Shown: in pieces, positions 54,801-62,470 of the stretch
How the letters are laid out: each line of letters opens with the position of its first letter
Numbering within the stretch: the first letter of the stretch is position 1
Source: a virus
Strand: one strand, 5' to 3'
Length of the DNA stretch: 64,000 nucleotides
Virus record (IMG/VR): IMGVR_UViG_3300030102_007788
Span: 97,149 to 161,148 of that record
Notes under the pieces: generated by a model
What the model was told of the DNA's origin: nothing
The model's database searches: none
Seen by the model: only the letters and a program-made list of their open reading frames with translations
Translations under genes and position numbers: made by a program

Positions 54801-56419
54801 TAAACACTGATGGTAACGTTGGTATAGGAACAACGAACCCGAGCCAAAAACTTGACGTTAATGGAAACACGGAACTTAACGGAGCGGTGAATATAGTTGG
54901 TGGCGGATGGCTTTCTTTTGACGGAGAGCAGGGGCTCAGAAAATCTGGTAGCTGGCTTTATTTAGCTGACGGGGGATTCACAAGTGGATTGTATACTCGT
55001 ATAAAAATAAGGGTAGACGGATATGATGTTTCTCCATATCAAGATACCGCAAGTGTCACGTCAGCCACAACGCTAGGTATATCTACTAAACGATGGTATA
55101 ATGTCTACTCTCAAGCTGGGAACTTTAGTGGCACCGTGACAGCCGGTGGAATAGCCTTGGGAGCCGGTAATCTAACAACTACTGGCAACATAAGCGGAAA
55201 TGGATCAGGCTTGACCGCTTTAAATGCTTCAAACATTGGCTCAGGCACAATTAACGTCGCTAGATTAGGTAGCGGCGCAACAAGTAGTAAATTCTTAAGG
55301 GGAGATAATACTTGGCAAACTATTAGCAGTGGATCAAGCCCAAATAACTCTACCATTACTATAAGCACAGGAACTGGTATTACTGGGTCTACTAGTTTTA
55401 CCCTTAATCAAGCATCCAATCAAACTATTAGTTTGGCATGTGATTTGGGTGAGTTGCCTGATATGACTCAAAGTTGGTCTAGTAATGATGAGTTTATTGT
55501 TTTGGATAGTGGATCGCAAAAAAGAAAGCGGTCTGCAGAGATTTTTGGTTCCAACGCTTTTAATAGTACTACTATACCAACAAATAATAATCAGCTAACT
55601 AATGGCGCGGGCTACACAACGAATACAGGTACAATGTCTAGCTGGAATTGGGGTATAAACTCTGAATCCACGGGAGCTAACATAGGCAATGGAGAGTTAG
55701 TTAGAATAATAGCGGGAACAAATGTAACAGTTAGTAGAAGTGGAAATGATGTTACTGTCAGTGCTAGCGGCGGCGGGTCAACTCCAAATAACAAAACCAT
55801 AACACTGTCAGCAGGAAATGGTTTAAGTAATGGTGGTGCTTTTACTACTAACCAAAGTTTTAACGAAACGATTACTTTTAACATTACTGGTCTTAATTCA
55901 AGCGGTAACGGCTCGACGGTAATGAAGCATATATCTGTAGGCGCTGGCACCGCACAGACTTCATCTAATGGTATCAGCTTTAGTCAAAGCGGAGGCATTA
56001 GCATATCGGCAAGTGGAAGCACGGTTTCATTTAGTTCGTCTTCAGCTTCTGATTACAGGCTAAAGAAAAACGTAACCGACTTTAACTCAGAGTCTTGGAC
56101 AAAAGTTAAAAGCGTTAGCTGTCGCAAATTTGATTTCGATGCTGAAAAATTTGCTCAAGCCATGCAGGACGATTATACTATTCCTCGTCCTGCATCTTAC
56201 GGAGGAAGAATAGGATTTATTGCTCACGAGCTTGAAGCTTTAGGTATTGATGGAGCGGTAGAGGGCGAAAAAGATGGCGTAGATGAAAACGGAATACCTA
56301 TATACCAAAAGGTAAGTTATACGACTCTTGTGCCTGTTTTATGGGGTGCTCTAAACGAAGCGATAAGAAAAATAGAAATATTGGAAAGTAAAGTCCAAGC
56401 CCTTGAAGATAGTAGTTAG
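51839..56419 (+). CDS. Second long tail fibre with S74 chaperone, 1526 aa
   Basis: It starts one base after the first fibre's stop. It has four clear GIGT repeats (such as NVGIGTTGPEARLDL), SGTVTATTFSGTLSGTADK-like segments, and a YHxFAYR-like region near residue 890. It ends in a second S74 domain: SASDYRLKKNVTDFNSE with the Ser-x4-Lys pair and GFIAHELEALGIDGAV. Both fibres probably assemble on one tail; whether they are alternative or sequential receptors is not known. Confidence 0.88.
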   Translation: MASLVSTTVNGDLKVTGSSNLFFEGSASSNTFEPGTRIYGAGITLTGGAYTSVFEYTVPGGLAGNFRFFVKGTTGNVVVPTQVDVVLNHSKDITIKSQTGNYTPLHVKVLTNNNEDCLVQLKADTSGNANVTVYIDVIAFGDGSVSFSSFGSYTGTSLEHKCNFGFSFSTIDNTNASKFVMDGGNADGGRLGIGTNSPAQPLDVLGKVSINSDGTLNWGAARDYGRLTWDTTNSRAIVRGESGKNLSLGANGTQDYVFIKTDGNVGIGTTGPEARLDLHAGNMLIGDSYLDHHSSNDNYGLQIKSTDATQVGLELRSNGGSNAAGTWHATLYGAGSYYGFLDAPWGAWDVRKTVNGALQIDQGSGLETVLTTATTPTWANLGAGYRTNYTLGFRAPSSAYAGLYFEGTNGGSAGYFLIRGTSDTGVYTAEGITLVADQGWLTLAQRTTSSKGVRIMTGSSTSRDRITVSTDGDIVLGVPTNSLAPATTTTLKGYSVQYDSGGAGERLSNTGFLTWHTGGSWTGNERMWALTNASNMAGGGGPRFTLLRGTANNVVPTLGNNGTLGTNTVITCFWTNNGDFHNAGPVSIVTQTLPSSNKFHVSSNQAGSASKSSIAVVSVADNSTFNNGTAALHVINSGNRGTAGNSIGSDLLRLEFSNGIHTIFNKDGSVGIGTTNPGQKLDVVGAGNFTGNLYLAGNSASRFYFGSKRALEGQIINNFLDVGEDFGSTRMRSSTSVYPTNSITLGTSSSRWSTIYGAAGNFSGTVTATTFSGTLSGTADKSNMVTGSAFATTGSPSSVLEYQQAASITDTKLAPTSDWYNTIRMGHGNPYSYYSNTIAMQMTGTGAGQIKTQRIANNVAQGWRTVWDSGNDGSGSGLDADKLDGLEYNHFAYRASGGTGYYIVSSWLQFSGTYGPYWNAGVGAGWHIYPASTDSMRWRASSSAVRSNLRLDVGSSNYGNLCASTTMGYGLRKANVNLSTDSDWDLLINTDGNVGIGTTNPSQKLDVNGNTELNGAVNIVGGGWLSFDGEQGLRKSGSWLYLADGGFTSGLYTRIKIRVDGYDVSPYQDTASVTSATTLGISTKRWYNVYSQAGNFSGTVTAGGIALGAGNLTTTGNISGNGSGLTALNASNIGSGTINVARLGSGATSSKFLRGDNTWQTISSGSSPNNSTITISTGTGITGSTSFTLNQASNQTISLACDLGELPDMTQSWSSNDEFIVLDSGSQKRKRSAEIFGSNAFNSTTIPTNNNQLTNGAGYTTNTGTMSSWNWGINSESTGANIGNGELVRIIAGTNVTVSRSGNDVTVSASGGGSTPNNKTITLSAGNGLSNGGAFTTNQSFNETITFNITGLNSSGNGSTVMKHISVGAGTAQTSSNGISFSQSGGISISASGSTVSFSSSSASDYRLKKNVTDFNSESWTKVKSVSCRKFDFDAEKFAQAMQDDYTIPRPASYGGRIGFIAHELEALGIDGAVEGEKDGVDENGIPIYQKVSYTTLVPVLWGALNEAIRKIEILESKVQALEDSS

Positions 56420-57570
56420 TGGCATCCATTGAATTAAATTTAATAGATTACCCAAAGGTAAAAGTTGATTCTGAAAAGGAGCTGCTTGTAAAAATCCGCG
56501 AAGAATCTGGCGAATATTACATAGAACAAAAAATAAAAAAAGGCACTGTCAGCCTTAAGATGCCTATTGTTAGAGAATGGATCATCGAAGCTTTCAACGG
56601 CGATAAAAAAGTTTTTAATTACCAATACAAATTAGAAGGGCAAATAGTATTCATTAGATTTGTTAATACTGCTCTAGGTGATGCTATTGTATGGCCAGAG
56701 TACATTGAAAAATTTAGAAAGAAATATAAATGCAAAGTCTATGTAAAGGTAAGATACCCGGAGCTATTTGAAAAAAGTTATCCTAATATTACTTTTCTTA
56801 AAAAAGGTCAGAACTTAGAGAAGATTGACGTACAGGTAAACGCAAGTGTTATATTCGGCGGAGTGCCGATGCTTCAATGGCCCACTACAATACTTAATTT
56901 AAAAAAAGAAGAATTACGCCCAAAGATAGACAAGCCAAAATTTAAAAGAAATATTGAAAAGAAATATGTTTGTATTGCTACTCACGCCAGTTCATATCAT
57001 AAATACTGGCTGCGAAAGAACGGATGGAACGATGTAATAAAATATCTTAAAGATTTAGGTTATGAAGTTCTTTGTATAGATGGTGATGACGTAGCTGATT
57101 ATGGGTTAGTAAAAATGCACGTACCTGACGGTTGTATAAAAAGAACAGGAAAAAGACCTCTATCTGAAAGAATTAACGACTTACATTTCTGCGACTTTTT
57201 CATAGGTCTTGGTTCGGGTTTATCTTGGTTAGCTTGGGCTGTTGGTAAACCTGTTGTTATGATAGCGGGGTTTAGCGATGAAGAATGTGAATTTGAAAAT
57301 CCGTACAGAGTTATAAACAAAGATGTTTGTCATGGTTGCTGGGGGAAGCATGAACATGAAGAAGTAATAGATAGGTTTATAAAAAACTCAGAAGGAGTTG
57401 TTTGTAGATTTAAAAGCGGTATAGCAGATCCTTTCTATTGCCCAAAACATTACGGCACATCAAGACAGCACGAATGTTCCCGCGAGATAACTTTCGAAAT
57501 GGTTAAAGAAAAGATTACTAAGTTAGTATCCTCATTTTCTCATGGCCAACAACAACCTGTGGGTCAATAA
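56419..57570 (+). CDS. Autotransporter-type O-heptosyltransferase, 383 aa
   Basis: The GTG start overlaps the fibre's stop (TAGTG). The N-terminal about 75 residues are an extra domain. Then FVNTALGDAIVWPEYIEKFR, ELFEKSYPNITF and the GT-B C-terminal part HFCDFFIGLGSGLSWLAWAV, GKPVVMIAGFSDEECEF, NPYRVIN and CHGC...YCPKHYGTSRQHECSREIT match the autotransporter heptosyltransferase family (TibC/Aah-like), in which Cys residues bind a metal and ADP-heptose is the donor. The known targets are repetitive autotransporter adhesins. Position right behind the repetitive fibres suggests they are its substrate. Confidence 0.85.
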   Translation: MASIELNLIDYPKVKVDSEKELLVKIREESGEYYIEQKIKKGTVSLKMPIVREWIIEAFNGDKKVFNYQYKLEGQIVFIRFVNTALGDAIVWPEYIEKFRKKYKCKVYVKVRYPELFEKSYPNITFLKKGQNLEKIDVQVNASVIFGGVPMLQWPTTILNLKKEELRPKIDKPKFKRNIEKKYVCIATHASSYHKYWLRKNGWNDVIKYLKDLGYEVLCIDGDDVADYGLVKMHVPDGCIKRTGKRPLSERINDLHFCDFFIGLGSGLSWLAWAVGKPVVMIAGFSDEECEFENPYRVINKDVCHGCWGKHEHEEVIDRFIKNSEGVVCRFKSGIADPFYCPKHYGTSRQHECSREITFEMVKEKITKLVSSFSHGQQQPVGQ

Positions 57571-58204
57571 AGATTTTAAATCCTGCTTTTTTTGCAAGGT
57601 GGCAGAATGCAACATCTTCAGAACAGTAATCTTCTAAATCGCCGATTTGTTTTTTAAGCTGACAGAACCAAGGGTATTCAACTTTTTCAAATACTCCCTT
57701 TTTAATTAACATGAAACCCATGCCGTTGTAATCAACTTCCATCAAACCTTTATGGTTAGCAACGTCTTGTTGTTGCAAGAAATAAAATGAGCCGTTCTTT
57801 TTATAATACTTTTGATCCCAGTCCTTAACGCAGGCGAAGTTCTGCCCGTTCTCAGTTTTATAAATTCCAGAAACAATATCTTGATCGTAAGACATTAGCT
57901 TTTGTATTTGTTCAAAGCCAAAAACAATATCTGAATCGATCCACATTATATATTCGTAATCGATTTTACCATCAAAGGGGGCTTGGTGGATGCCTCGTCG
58001 TACATCGGCGCCAAGGCACAGGCATCTTGCGTAACTTACCATCGAAGAATACTTGTTGGAAAGCAATGGGTTGATTCCATTCTTGATACACTTAAGTAAA
58101 GTGTCTGTCCAACAATTTAAAAAGTTTCCTGAGAACTCCCTACCGGGAATTGCAAAAATGATATTCTTCATATGCAGGAAATATTCTACCGATATTTTAG
58201 ACAT
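57518..58204 (-). CDS. GT-A type glycosyltransferase-like protein, 228 aa
   Basis: MKNIIFAIPGREFSGNFLNC starts the domain, then YEYIMWIDSDIVFGFEQI carries the DxD-type metal and sugar-nucleotide site, followed by GMGFMLIKKGVFEKV and CSEDVAFCHLAKKAGFKIFI, the usual second half of small GT-A enzymes. It converges with and overlaps the heptosyltransferase gene by 53 bases. An inner ATG at 58171 is a possible start. Acceptor unknown; possibly adds to the heptose on fibres or acts on the host surface. Confidence 0.75.
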   Translation of the reverse strand: MSKISVEYFLHMKNIIFAIPGREFSGNFLNCWTDTLLKCIKNGINPLLSNKYSSMVSYARCLCLGADVRRGIHQAPFDGKIDYEYIMWIDSDIVFGFEQIQKLMSYDQDIVSGIYKTENGQNFACVKDWDQKYYKKNGSFYFLQQQDVANHKGLMEVDYNGMGFMLIKKGVFEKVEYPWFCQLKKQIGDLEDYCSEDVAFCHLAKKAGFKIFIDPQVVVGHEKMRILT

Positions 58205-58263
58205 AAGTCAAACAATAGTGTATTTTATATTAGTAGCTGCAGCTTGAGTTGTTTTAATACAAA

Positions 58264-58359
58264 GTCGGCGCTACCATATAAATACTTGGCTCATTGCGAG
58301 AAAGTATCTTCTCACCCAGCCGACGGCGGTAAACAACAAAAAAAACGCTAGGGTGAGAT
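58264..58359 (+). other. Possible pseudoknot upstream of gene 58373
   Basis: GTCGGC (58264-58269) pairs with GCCGAC (58319-58324); TCTCACCC (58310-58317) pairs with GGGTGAGA (58352-58359). The second stem starts inside the loop of the first and closes outside it, an H-type pseudoknot layout. An inner ATACTT/AAGTAT stem also exists. It ends at the AT-rich box before the ATG. Confidence 0.4.
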
Positions 58360-58372
58360 ATATACTAATGAC

Positions 58373-58879
58373 ATGCTAACAAAAGAAGATATCAAGTTTC
58401 TCGCGAGGAAGACAAAGTTACCCGCCGAAAAAGCTCAATCTTTATTTGAAGAAAAAACCGACTCTGACTTGGTCCTTGAGCAGATCAGCAATAAAAGACT
58501 TACAAAAAAAGAGCTGCTAGAATTATCCTTCCCAATTTTCATCAAAATACTTATCAACAGAGAGATGAAAGACATAGATCAAAAATATAAAAATTATGTT
58601 TCTGATTTTGTGGGTGTTTTTTATCCTCAGATAATGCTAGCTAATAGAATCAAAACTAAGGTTCCAAGAAAGCCTTCTGAAGAAAATGCTCAATACTTTT
58701 TTACTTTAGCTAGTTTTTTTGAAGAGGACATGGTGGCTCAAATGAATGTCCAGCAGGTTCATAAAATTTTAAAATACACAATGGATACATTTGCAGAAAA
58801 GAAGGGAAAAGACTATGTGGAGGCTATGTCTGTAGGTTATGAGTATTTTGGTAAGATAAGAAAAAAGTGGATGTCATAG
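58373..58879 (+). CDS. Hypothetical protein, 168 aa
   Basis: MLTKEDIKFLARKTKLPAEK; helical and basic, with QYFFTLASFFEEDMVAQMNV in the second half. A GATATATAC box precedes the start. Upstream of holin in the lysis region. Function unknown. Confidence 0.65.
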   Translation: MLTKEDIKFLARKTKLPAEKAQSLFEEKTDSDLVLEQISNKRLTKKELLELSFPIFIKILINREMKDIDQKYKNYVSDFVGVFYPQIMLANRIKTKVPRKPSEENAQYFFTLASFFEEDMVAQMNVQQVHKILKYTMDTFAEKKGKDYVEAMSVGYEYFGKIRKKWMS

Positions 58880-58887
58880 ACTATATT

Positions 58888-58896
58888 GTGTAATAT
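58888..58896 (+). promoter_or_regulatory. Late-type promoter box of the lysis genes
   Basis: GTGTAATAT, 9 nt before the ATG of the holin gene. Confidence 0.55.
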
Positions 58897-58905
58897 TAAT
58901 TTGAT

Positions 58906-59100
58906 ATGAAAGCACTTTCAGGTAAAAAAACCTACTTCACCGCTGGTGCAGCGGTACTGACGGCTCTCGGCGCTTATTTCGCTGGAGAGGTAGATCTCAC
59001 GGTAACTATTCAAAGCTGTTTTGCAGCTCTTATGGTAGTTTTTCTCAGAAAAGGAGTTACTTCCGAAGCTGCGAAAACTACTGAAAAGCCTAGCGAGTGA
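58906..59100 (+). CDS. Putative holin, 64 aa
   Basis: Two hydrophobic helices (YFTAGAAVLTALGAYFAG and TIQSCFAALMVVFLRKG) with a short loop and a polar C-terminus, typical of small class II phage holins. It overlaps the i-spanin gene (ATGA). It would set the timing of lysis by permeabilising the inner membrane. The endolysin partner here may be the SleB enzyme at 16.7 kb. Confidence 0.75.
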   Translation: MKALSGKKTYFTAGAAVLTALGAYFAGEVDLTVTIQSCFAALMVVFLRKGVTSEAAKTTEKPSE

Positions 59101-59309
59101 TGAGTTGGATCTCTTCTATCCTTGAAATTCTAAAGTCTTTGTTTGGATATTTAAATAAAAAAACATTGACAGAAGAGGAAAAAATTGCAAGAATAAAAAG
59201 AGAAGAGAAACAGCAAGTAAAGAATGACTGGAAAAGTACTCAGGATGAAATTGATCGTGCTTTTAAGTTTGCTAAGTCTCGCCAACGGGTGCAGGACGAC
59301 AAAAACTGA
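59097..59309 (+). CDS. Putative inner-membrane spanin (Rz-like), 70 aa
   Basis: A hydrophobic amphipathic N-terminus (WISSILEILKSLFGYL) and a charged coiled-coil rest (LTEEEKIARIKREEKQQVKN). The next gene, a lipoprotein, starts inside it in another frame, as in the Rz/Rz1 pair. Short for an i-spanin; identification rests on arrangement. Confidence 0.6.
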   Translation: MMSWISSILEILKSLFGYLNKKTLTEEEKIARIKREEKQQVKNDWKSTQDEIDRAFKFAKSRQRVQDDKN

Positions 59310-59475
59310 AGCTATATCAATCCCTGAAGTTCCCCAAAACATTGTTCAGAGAATGATGACCCATCCTCAAATTGACCAAGCTTGGGAACATGCTCCAGAA
59401 TTCACGCGAGATGTTTTAAAAACAATTTCAGATCAAGCTGCGCAGCTTGAGTTGAAAAACATAAATAACAACTAA
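59245..59475 (+). CDS. Putative outer-membrane spanin lipoprotein (Rz1-like), 76 aa
   Basis: From ATG 59245: MKLIVLLSLLSLANGCRTTK, a lipoprotein signal with lipobox ANGC. The gene begins 64 bases inside the preceding spanin gene. O-spanins are outer-membrane lipoproteins that reach the inner-membrane partner and fuse the membranes at lysis. Confidence 0.65.
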   Translation: MKLIVLLSLLSLANGCRTTKTEAISIPEVPQNIVQRMMTHPQIDQAWEHAPEFTRDVLKTISDQAAQLELKNINNN

Positions 59476-59477
59476 TT

Positions 59478-59780
59478 ATGAAGAATATTATTCTAATGAT
59501 TGTACTGCTTGGGCTGACTACCAGCGTCAACGCAGGAGAGAAGAAGGAAAAGTGGTTTGGTGTTGGTGTTAAGCCTGACCCAAACATCACTGTTCCATTC
59601 CTTGGAGTCAAAGCTCCACTGCCCACTGTTTGTGCTGGTAAAGATGTTTCGGCATCTTTTGACCTCAAATGCAACAAGCAAGGCGTAACCTTTAAACTAC
59701 CTTATTTTAAGTTTGATTGGGAATTTCCCGGTGTCTCTGTAGGTAGGGGGGAGAAGAAGGTTACTATCGGTAAGAAGTAA
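59478..59780 (+). CDS. Secreted small protein, 100 aa
   Basis: A clean signal peptide (MKNIILMIVLLGLTTSVNA) precedes a beta-like, Gly- and Lys-rich protein with a Cys pair (TVCAGKDV; DLKCNKQG) that could form a disulfide in the periplasm. Last gene of the lysis group, ended by a terminator. Function unknown. Confidence 0.75.
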   Translation: MKNIILMIVLLGLTTSVNAGEKKEKWFGVGVKPDPNITVPFLGVKAPLPTVCAGKDVSASFDLKCNKQGVTFKLPYFKFDWEFPGVSVGRGEKKVTIGKK

Positions 59781-59803
59781 TCTTATATAAATTACTTATG
59801 AGG

Positions 59804-59840
59804 AAGCTCTGGGCCTTACGGGTCTAGAGCTTTCTTTTTT
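59804..59840 (+). terminator. Rho-independent terminator
   Basis: AAGCTCT pairs with AGAGCTT around a 15-nt loop, followed by CTTTTTT. Confidence 0.75.
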
Positions 59841-59858
59841 CCATTTTTGGAAAAAATC

Positions 59859-59867
59859 GTGTAGAAT
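59859..59867 (+). promoter_or_regulatory. Late-type promoter box of the head genes
   Basis: GTGTAGAATATATAG, 11 nt before the ATG at 59879. Confidence 0.45.
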
Positions 59868-59878
59868 ATATAGTAACA

Positions 59879-60361
59879 ATGAGCAAAATAGACAAACTAG
59901 ATTTTGACGTTAGCTTAAACGCTTCGTTTAATAAAACCGAGTCTAGAGTTGTCGACTTTTACGAGAAAAAAGATACTGACGAAAATCGCGACAAAGAAGA
60001 TGATTTAGTTTCTTTTTCTTCTATTTTAGTAGGGTGTTTTAAAAACAAAATTAAAGCAAGCGAAAAAAGAGTTCGTGTCGATTCCGTTATCGATGTTTAT
60101 AAAAACGCTGAAGACACTTATAACCTAAAACAAAACATAACTCTTTCTGAGTGGTGCATGGCATGCGTAAATAATTACTTAAGCATATCTCAAGGAACAA
60201 GCTTCAATTTAATTCCTACCGAAGCTCATATCGAGCAAGCTAAAGAAGACTTAAAAGAATACAAGCTAGAAGAAAATTTTGCAAGTGTTGATGAATTATA
60301 CTTGGAAACTCGTAAAGAGTCGATTCAACACGCAGTAAGCGCTCATTGTAGATACTTTTAA
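59879..60361 (+). CDS. Head-region hypothetical protein, 160 aa
   Basis: MSKIDKLDFDVSLNASFNKT; helical, acidic, with several Cys. It directly precedes the prohead protease (1-base gap), so a capsid-assembly role is likely. No family recognised. Confidence 0.7.
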   Translation: MSKIDKLDFDVSLNASFNKTESRVVDFYEKKDTDENRDKEDDLVSFSSILVGCFKNKIKASEKRVRVDSVIDVYKNAEDTYNLKQNITLSEWCMACVNNYLSISQGTSFNLIPTEAHIEQAKEDLKEYKLEENFASVDELYLETRKESIQHAVSAHCRYF

Positions 60362-60362
60362 A

Positions 60363-61853
60363 ATGAAAAAGCCCAAATATACAACCACATTTAGCTCGGT
60401 AATCAAACCAGTTGTATCTGAGGAAAAAGACAAATATCTAGCTTTGGCTTCTATGGTCGAGTTGGAAAAGTTTTTACCACAAGTAGATGTAGAAAAAAAC
60501 GTTGATTTGTTACCCGTAGCTTTTAACGCATTCGTCGCCAACAGAGTAAATAAGAATGGTGATGTAGTTGATACCGATACGGCCATCGCTATGCATGACA
60601 ACTTTGTTAATAAACCAATTAACATTGAGCACAACAGAAAATCAGTAGTTGGAACTATTCTAACCGCTGGCTTTTCGCGTTTTGGTAGCGACGAGCCAGT
60701 AACTAAAGAAGAGCTTAAAGATACTAAAGAGCCATTCAATGTCACTTTAGGTGGCGTAGTTTGGAAAATAGTAGATCAAAATCTAGCTGATAAAATTGAA
60801 AGCTCAAGCGATCCTACCAGTAATGAATACATGGGTATTAGCGCAAGCTGGGAGTTAGGATTTAGTGATTATAATTTAGTCGTTCTTGAAGGTGAAGAGA
60901 AAAATATAGAAAACGGTTTGGAAATCTCTGATCCAGCAGAAGTTGAAAAATACGCTGAAAAACTAAAAGGTTTTGGCGGCCAAGGTAAGTTTGACGAAAA
61001 CTCAAGCATTTACCGAAAAGTAATCAACGAAGTAGTTCCGTTAGGTATCGGTTTAACTGAAAACCCTGCTGCCGATGTGCAAGGGGTATTAACTGAAAAA
61101 GGAACTGAAGAACATAAAGCTTTGGCGAAGGAGTCTCTTGAAGAAGAAACAATTTCCCAAAATCCAAACAATACTGTAAAAACAAAGAAAGTAGAAGCTA
61201 TGAAAATAGAAAATCTAAAAGACATATCGGATGAGTCTCTACAGACTCTGACTGCTTCTGCTATTCATGAGTTTATTCAGGAAAGCCTTAAGAAAGCGTC
61301 TGAAGAGTTTAGTGCTCAGAATGCTGAAAAAGAGGAATCCTTGAAAGATGCTCGTGAACAGCACGAGACGCTCTCCAAGGAACATGATTCCTTGAAGACG
61401 CAGTTAGAAGACATAAAGGCTCAGTTGGAAAAGCTTGAGGCCGAAAAGGCTGAAGCTGAAAAGTTGGAAATGTTTAATCAAAGAATGGCCTCTTTTGATG
61501 AGAGATATGCTTTGAATGACGAAGACCGTAAGGTTATCGCCTCTCAAATCAAAGATCTCGATGAAGAATCCTTCGCAGAATTTGATAAAACTATTTCTGT
61601 ACTTCTTTCTACCAAAACTCATTCAGCTGTTGAAGCCTCTCAGGCCGATCCAGAAGAAGAGGAAGAGACTCAGGAAGAAGAGCAGGCTGAAGAAGCATCC
61701 GCTTCTGCAGTGTCGGAGGTTGTTGAGCAAGCAGTAGATAATGCAAAGAGTGAGACAGTTAACATTCCTGCATCTGCTCCCGCTGAAGAGCCTACAATCT
61801 TTGAGAAATATGGCAAAGCTTTTGCCATGGATCAATTTGATTTTAAACCTTAA
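60363..61853 (+). CDS. Prohead protease fused to scaffold, 496 aa
   Basis: Residues about 30-250 form a prohead protease-like domain: NAFVANRVNKNGDVVDTDTA, KPINIEHNRKSVVGTI (probable catalytic His) and NEYMGISASWELGF (probable catalytic Ser), then IGLTENPAADVQGV. From about residue 275 to 400 a long coiled coil (EKEESLKDAREQHETLSKEH ... QLEDIKAQLEKLEAE) resembles a capsid scaffold. The acidic C-terminal tail ends IFEKYGKAFAMDQFDFKP. Protease-scaffold fusions cut themselves and the capsid during maturation. Cutting sites were not looked for. Confidence 0.75.
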   Translation: MKKPKYTTTFSSVIKPVVSEEKDKYLALASMVELEKFLPQVDVEKNVDLLPVAFNAFVANRVNKNGDVVDTDTAIAMHDNFVNKPINIEHNRKSVVGTILTAGFSRFGSDEPVTKEELKDTKEPFNVTLGGVVWKIVDQNLADKIESSSDPTSNEYMGISASWELGFSDYNLVVLEGEEKNIENGLEISDPAEVEKYAEKLKGFGGQGKFDENSSIYRKVINEVVPLGIGLTENPAADVQGVLTEKGTEEHKALAKESLEEETISQNPNNTVKTKKVEAMKIENLKDISDESLQTLTASAIHEFIQESLKKASEEFSAQNAEKEESLKDAREQHETLSKEHDSLKTQLEDIKAQLEKLEAEKAEAEKLEMFNQRMASFDERYALNDEDRKVIASQIKDLDEESFAEFDKTISVLLSTKTHSAVEASQADPEEEEETQEEEQAEEASASAVSEVVEQAVDNAKSETVNIPASAPAEEPTIFEKYGKAFAMDQFDFKP

Positions 61854-61882
61854 CCCAAATATAATTAGAAAGCTAAAACATT

Positions 61883-62470
61883 ATGGCAAACGAAAGATTA
61901 AAGCCCTTTAGGGATTATAGTGAGCACGATGTTATCAATCTATTTGCTTTTGGTGATCATGCTGTCACATTGGGCACAACTGACGTAGTTTACGCTGGAT
62001 CAGTTGTTAAAGTCCGTACTGGCTGGCAGAACACTGACGAGCTGTCATTTATTGGTAATGTCGGAGCTGGATACAACAATACCGTTTCTCAACGGTATGG
62101 AGTGAGCGCGGAAGTTGAGTATACTGATGGTGGAGCTGATGAAGCTGCTCTTGGTATTACTCTCTACGACGTGAGAGAATTCGACGAAAACGGTGAGAAG
62201 CTTGCCTTCAATCCACGCAAACAGGCTGAACTTCAGGCTAGCTTGACTGGTCAAGCAGTTCCGATTGCTACACGAGGACTATTCCTCATGGCTACCGGAG
62301 CATGGGCTAGTTCTCCGGGTGTTGTGTTCAACCAAGACGTTTTCGCTACTGGCGATGGTAAAATTACTACCCTCGGTAATAAAGCAGATAATAATCGAAT
62401 TGGTAGAACGTTGGGTAACCCTGACGCAGATGGTTCTGTGTTGGTTAAGTTCGACTTCACACAAGGTTAA
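61883..62470 (+). CDS. Putative head decoration or minor capsid protein, 195 aa
   Basis: MANERLKPFRDYSEHDVINL, then beta-rich Gly/Ala/Thr segments (AVTLGTTDVVYAGSVVKVRT). Its size and place directly before the major capsid gene (21-base gap) are those of head decoration proteins. No sequence family recognised. Confidence 0.65.
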   Translation: MANERLKPFRDYSEHDVINLFAFGDHAVTLGTTDVVYAGSVVKVRTGWQNTDELSFIGNVGAGYNNTVSQRYGVSAEVEYTDGGADEAALGITLYDVREFDENGEKLAFNPRKQAELQASLTGQAVPIATRGLFLMATGAWASSPGVVFNQDVFATGDGKITTLGNKADNNRIGRTLGNPDADGSVLVKFDFTQG

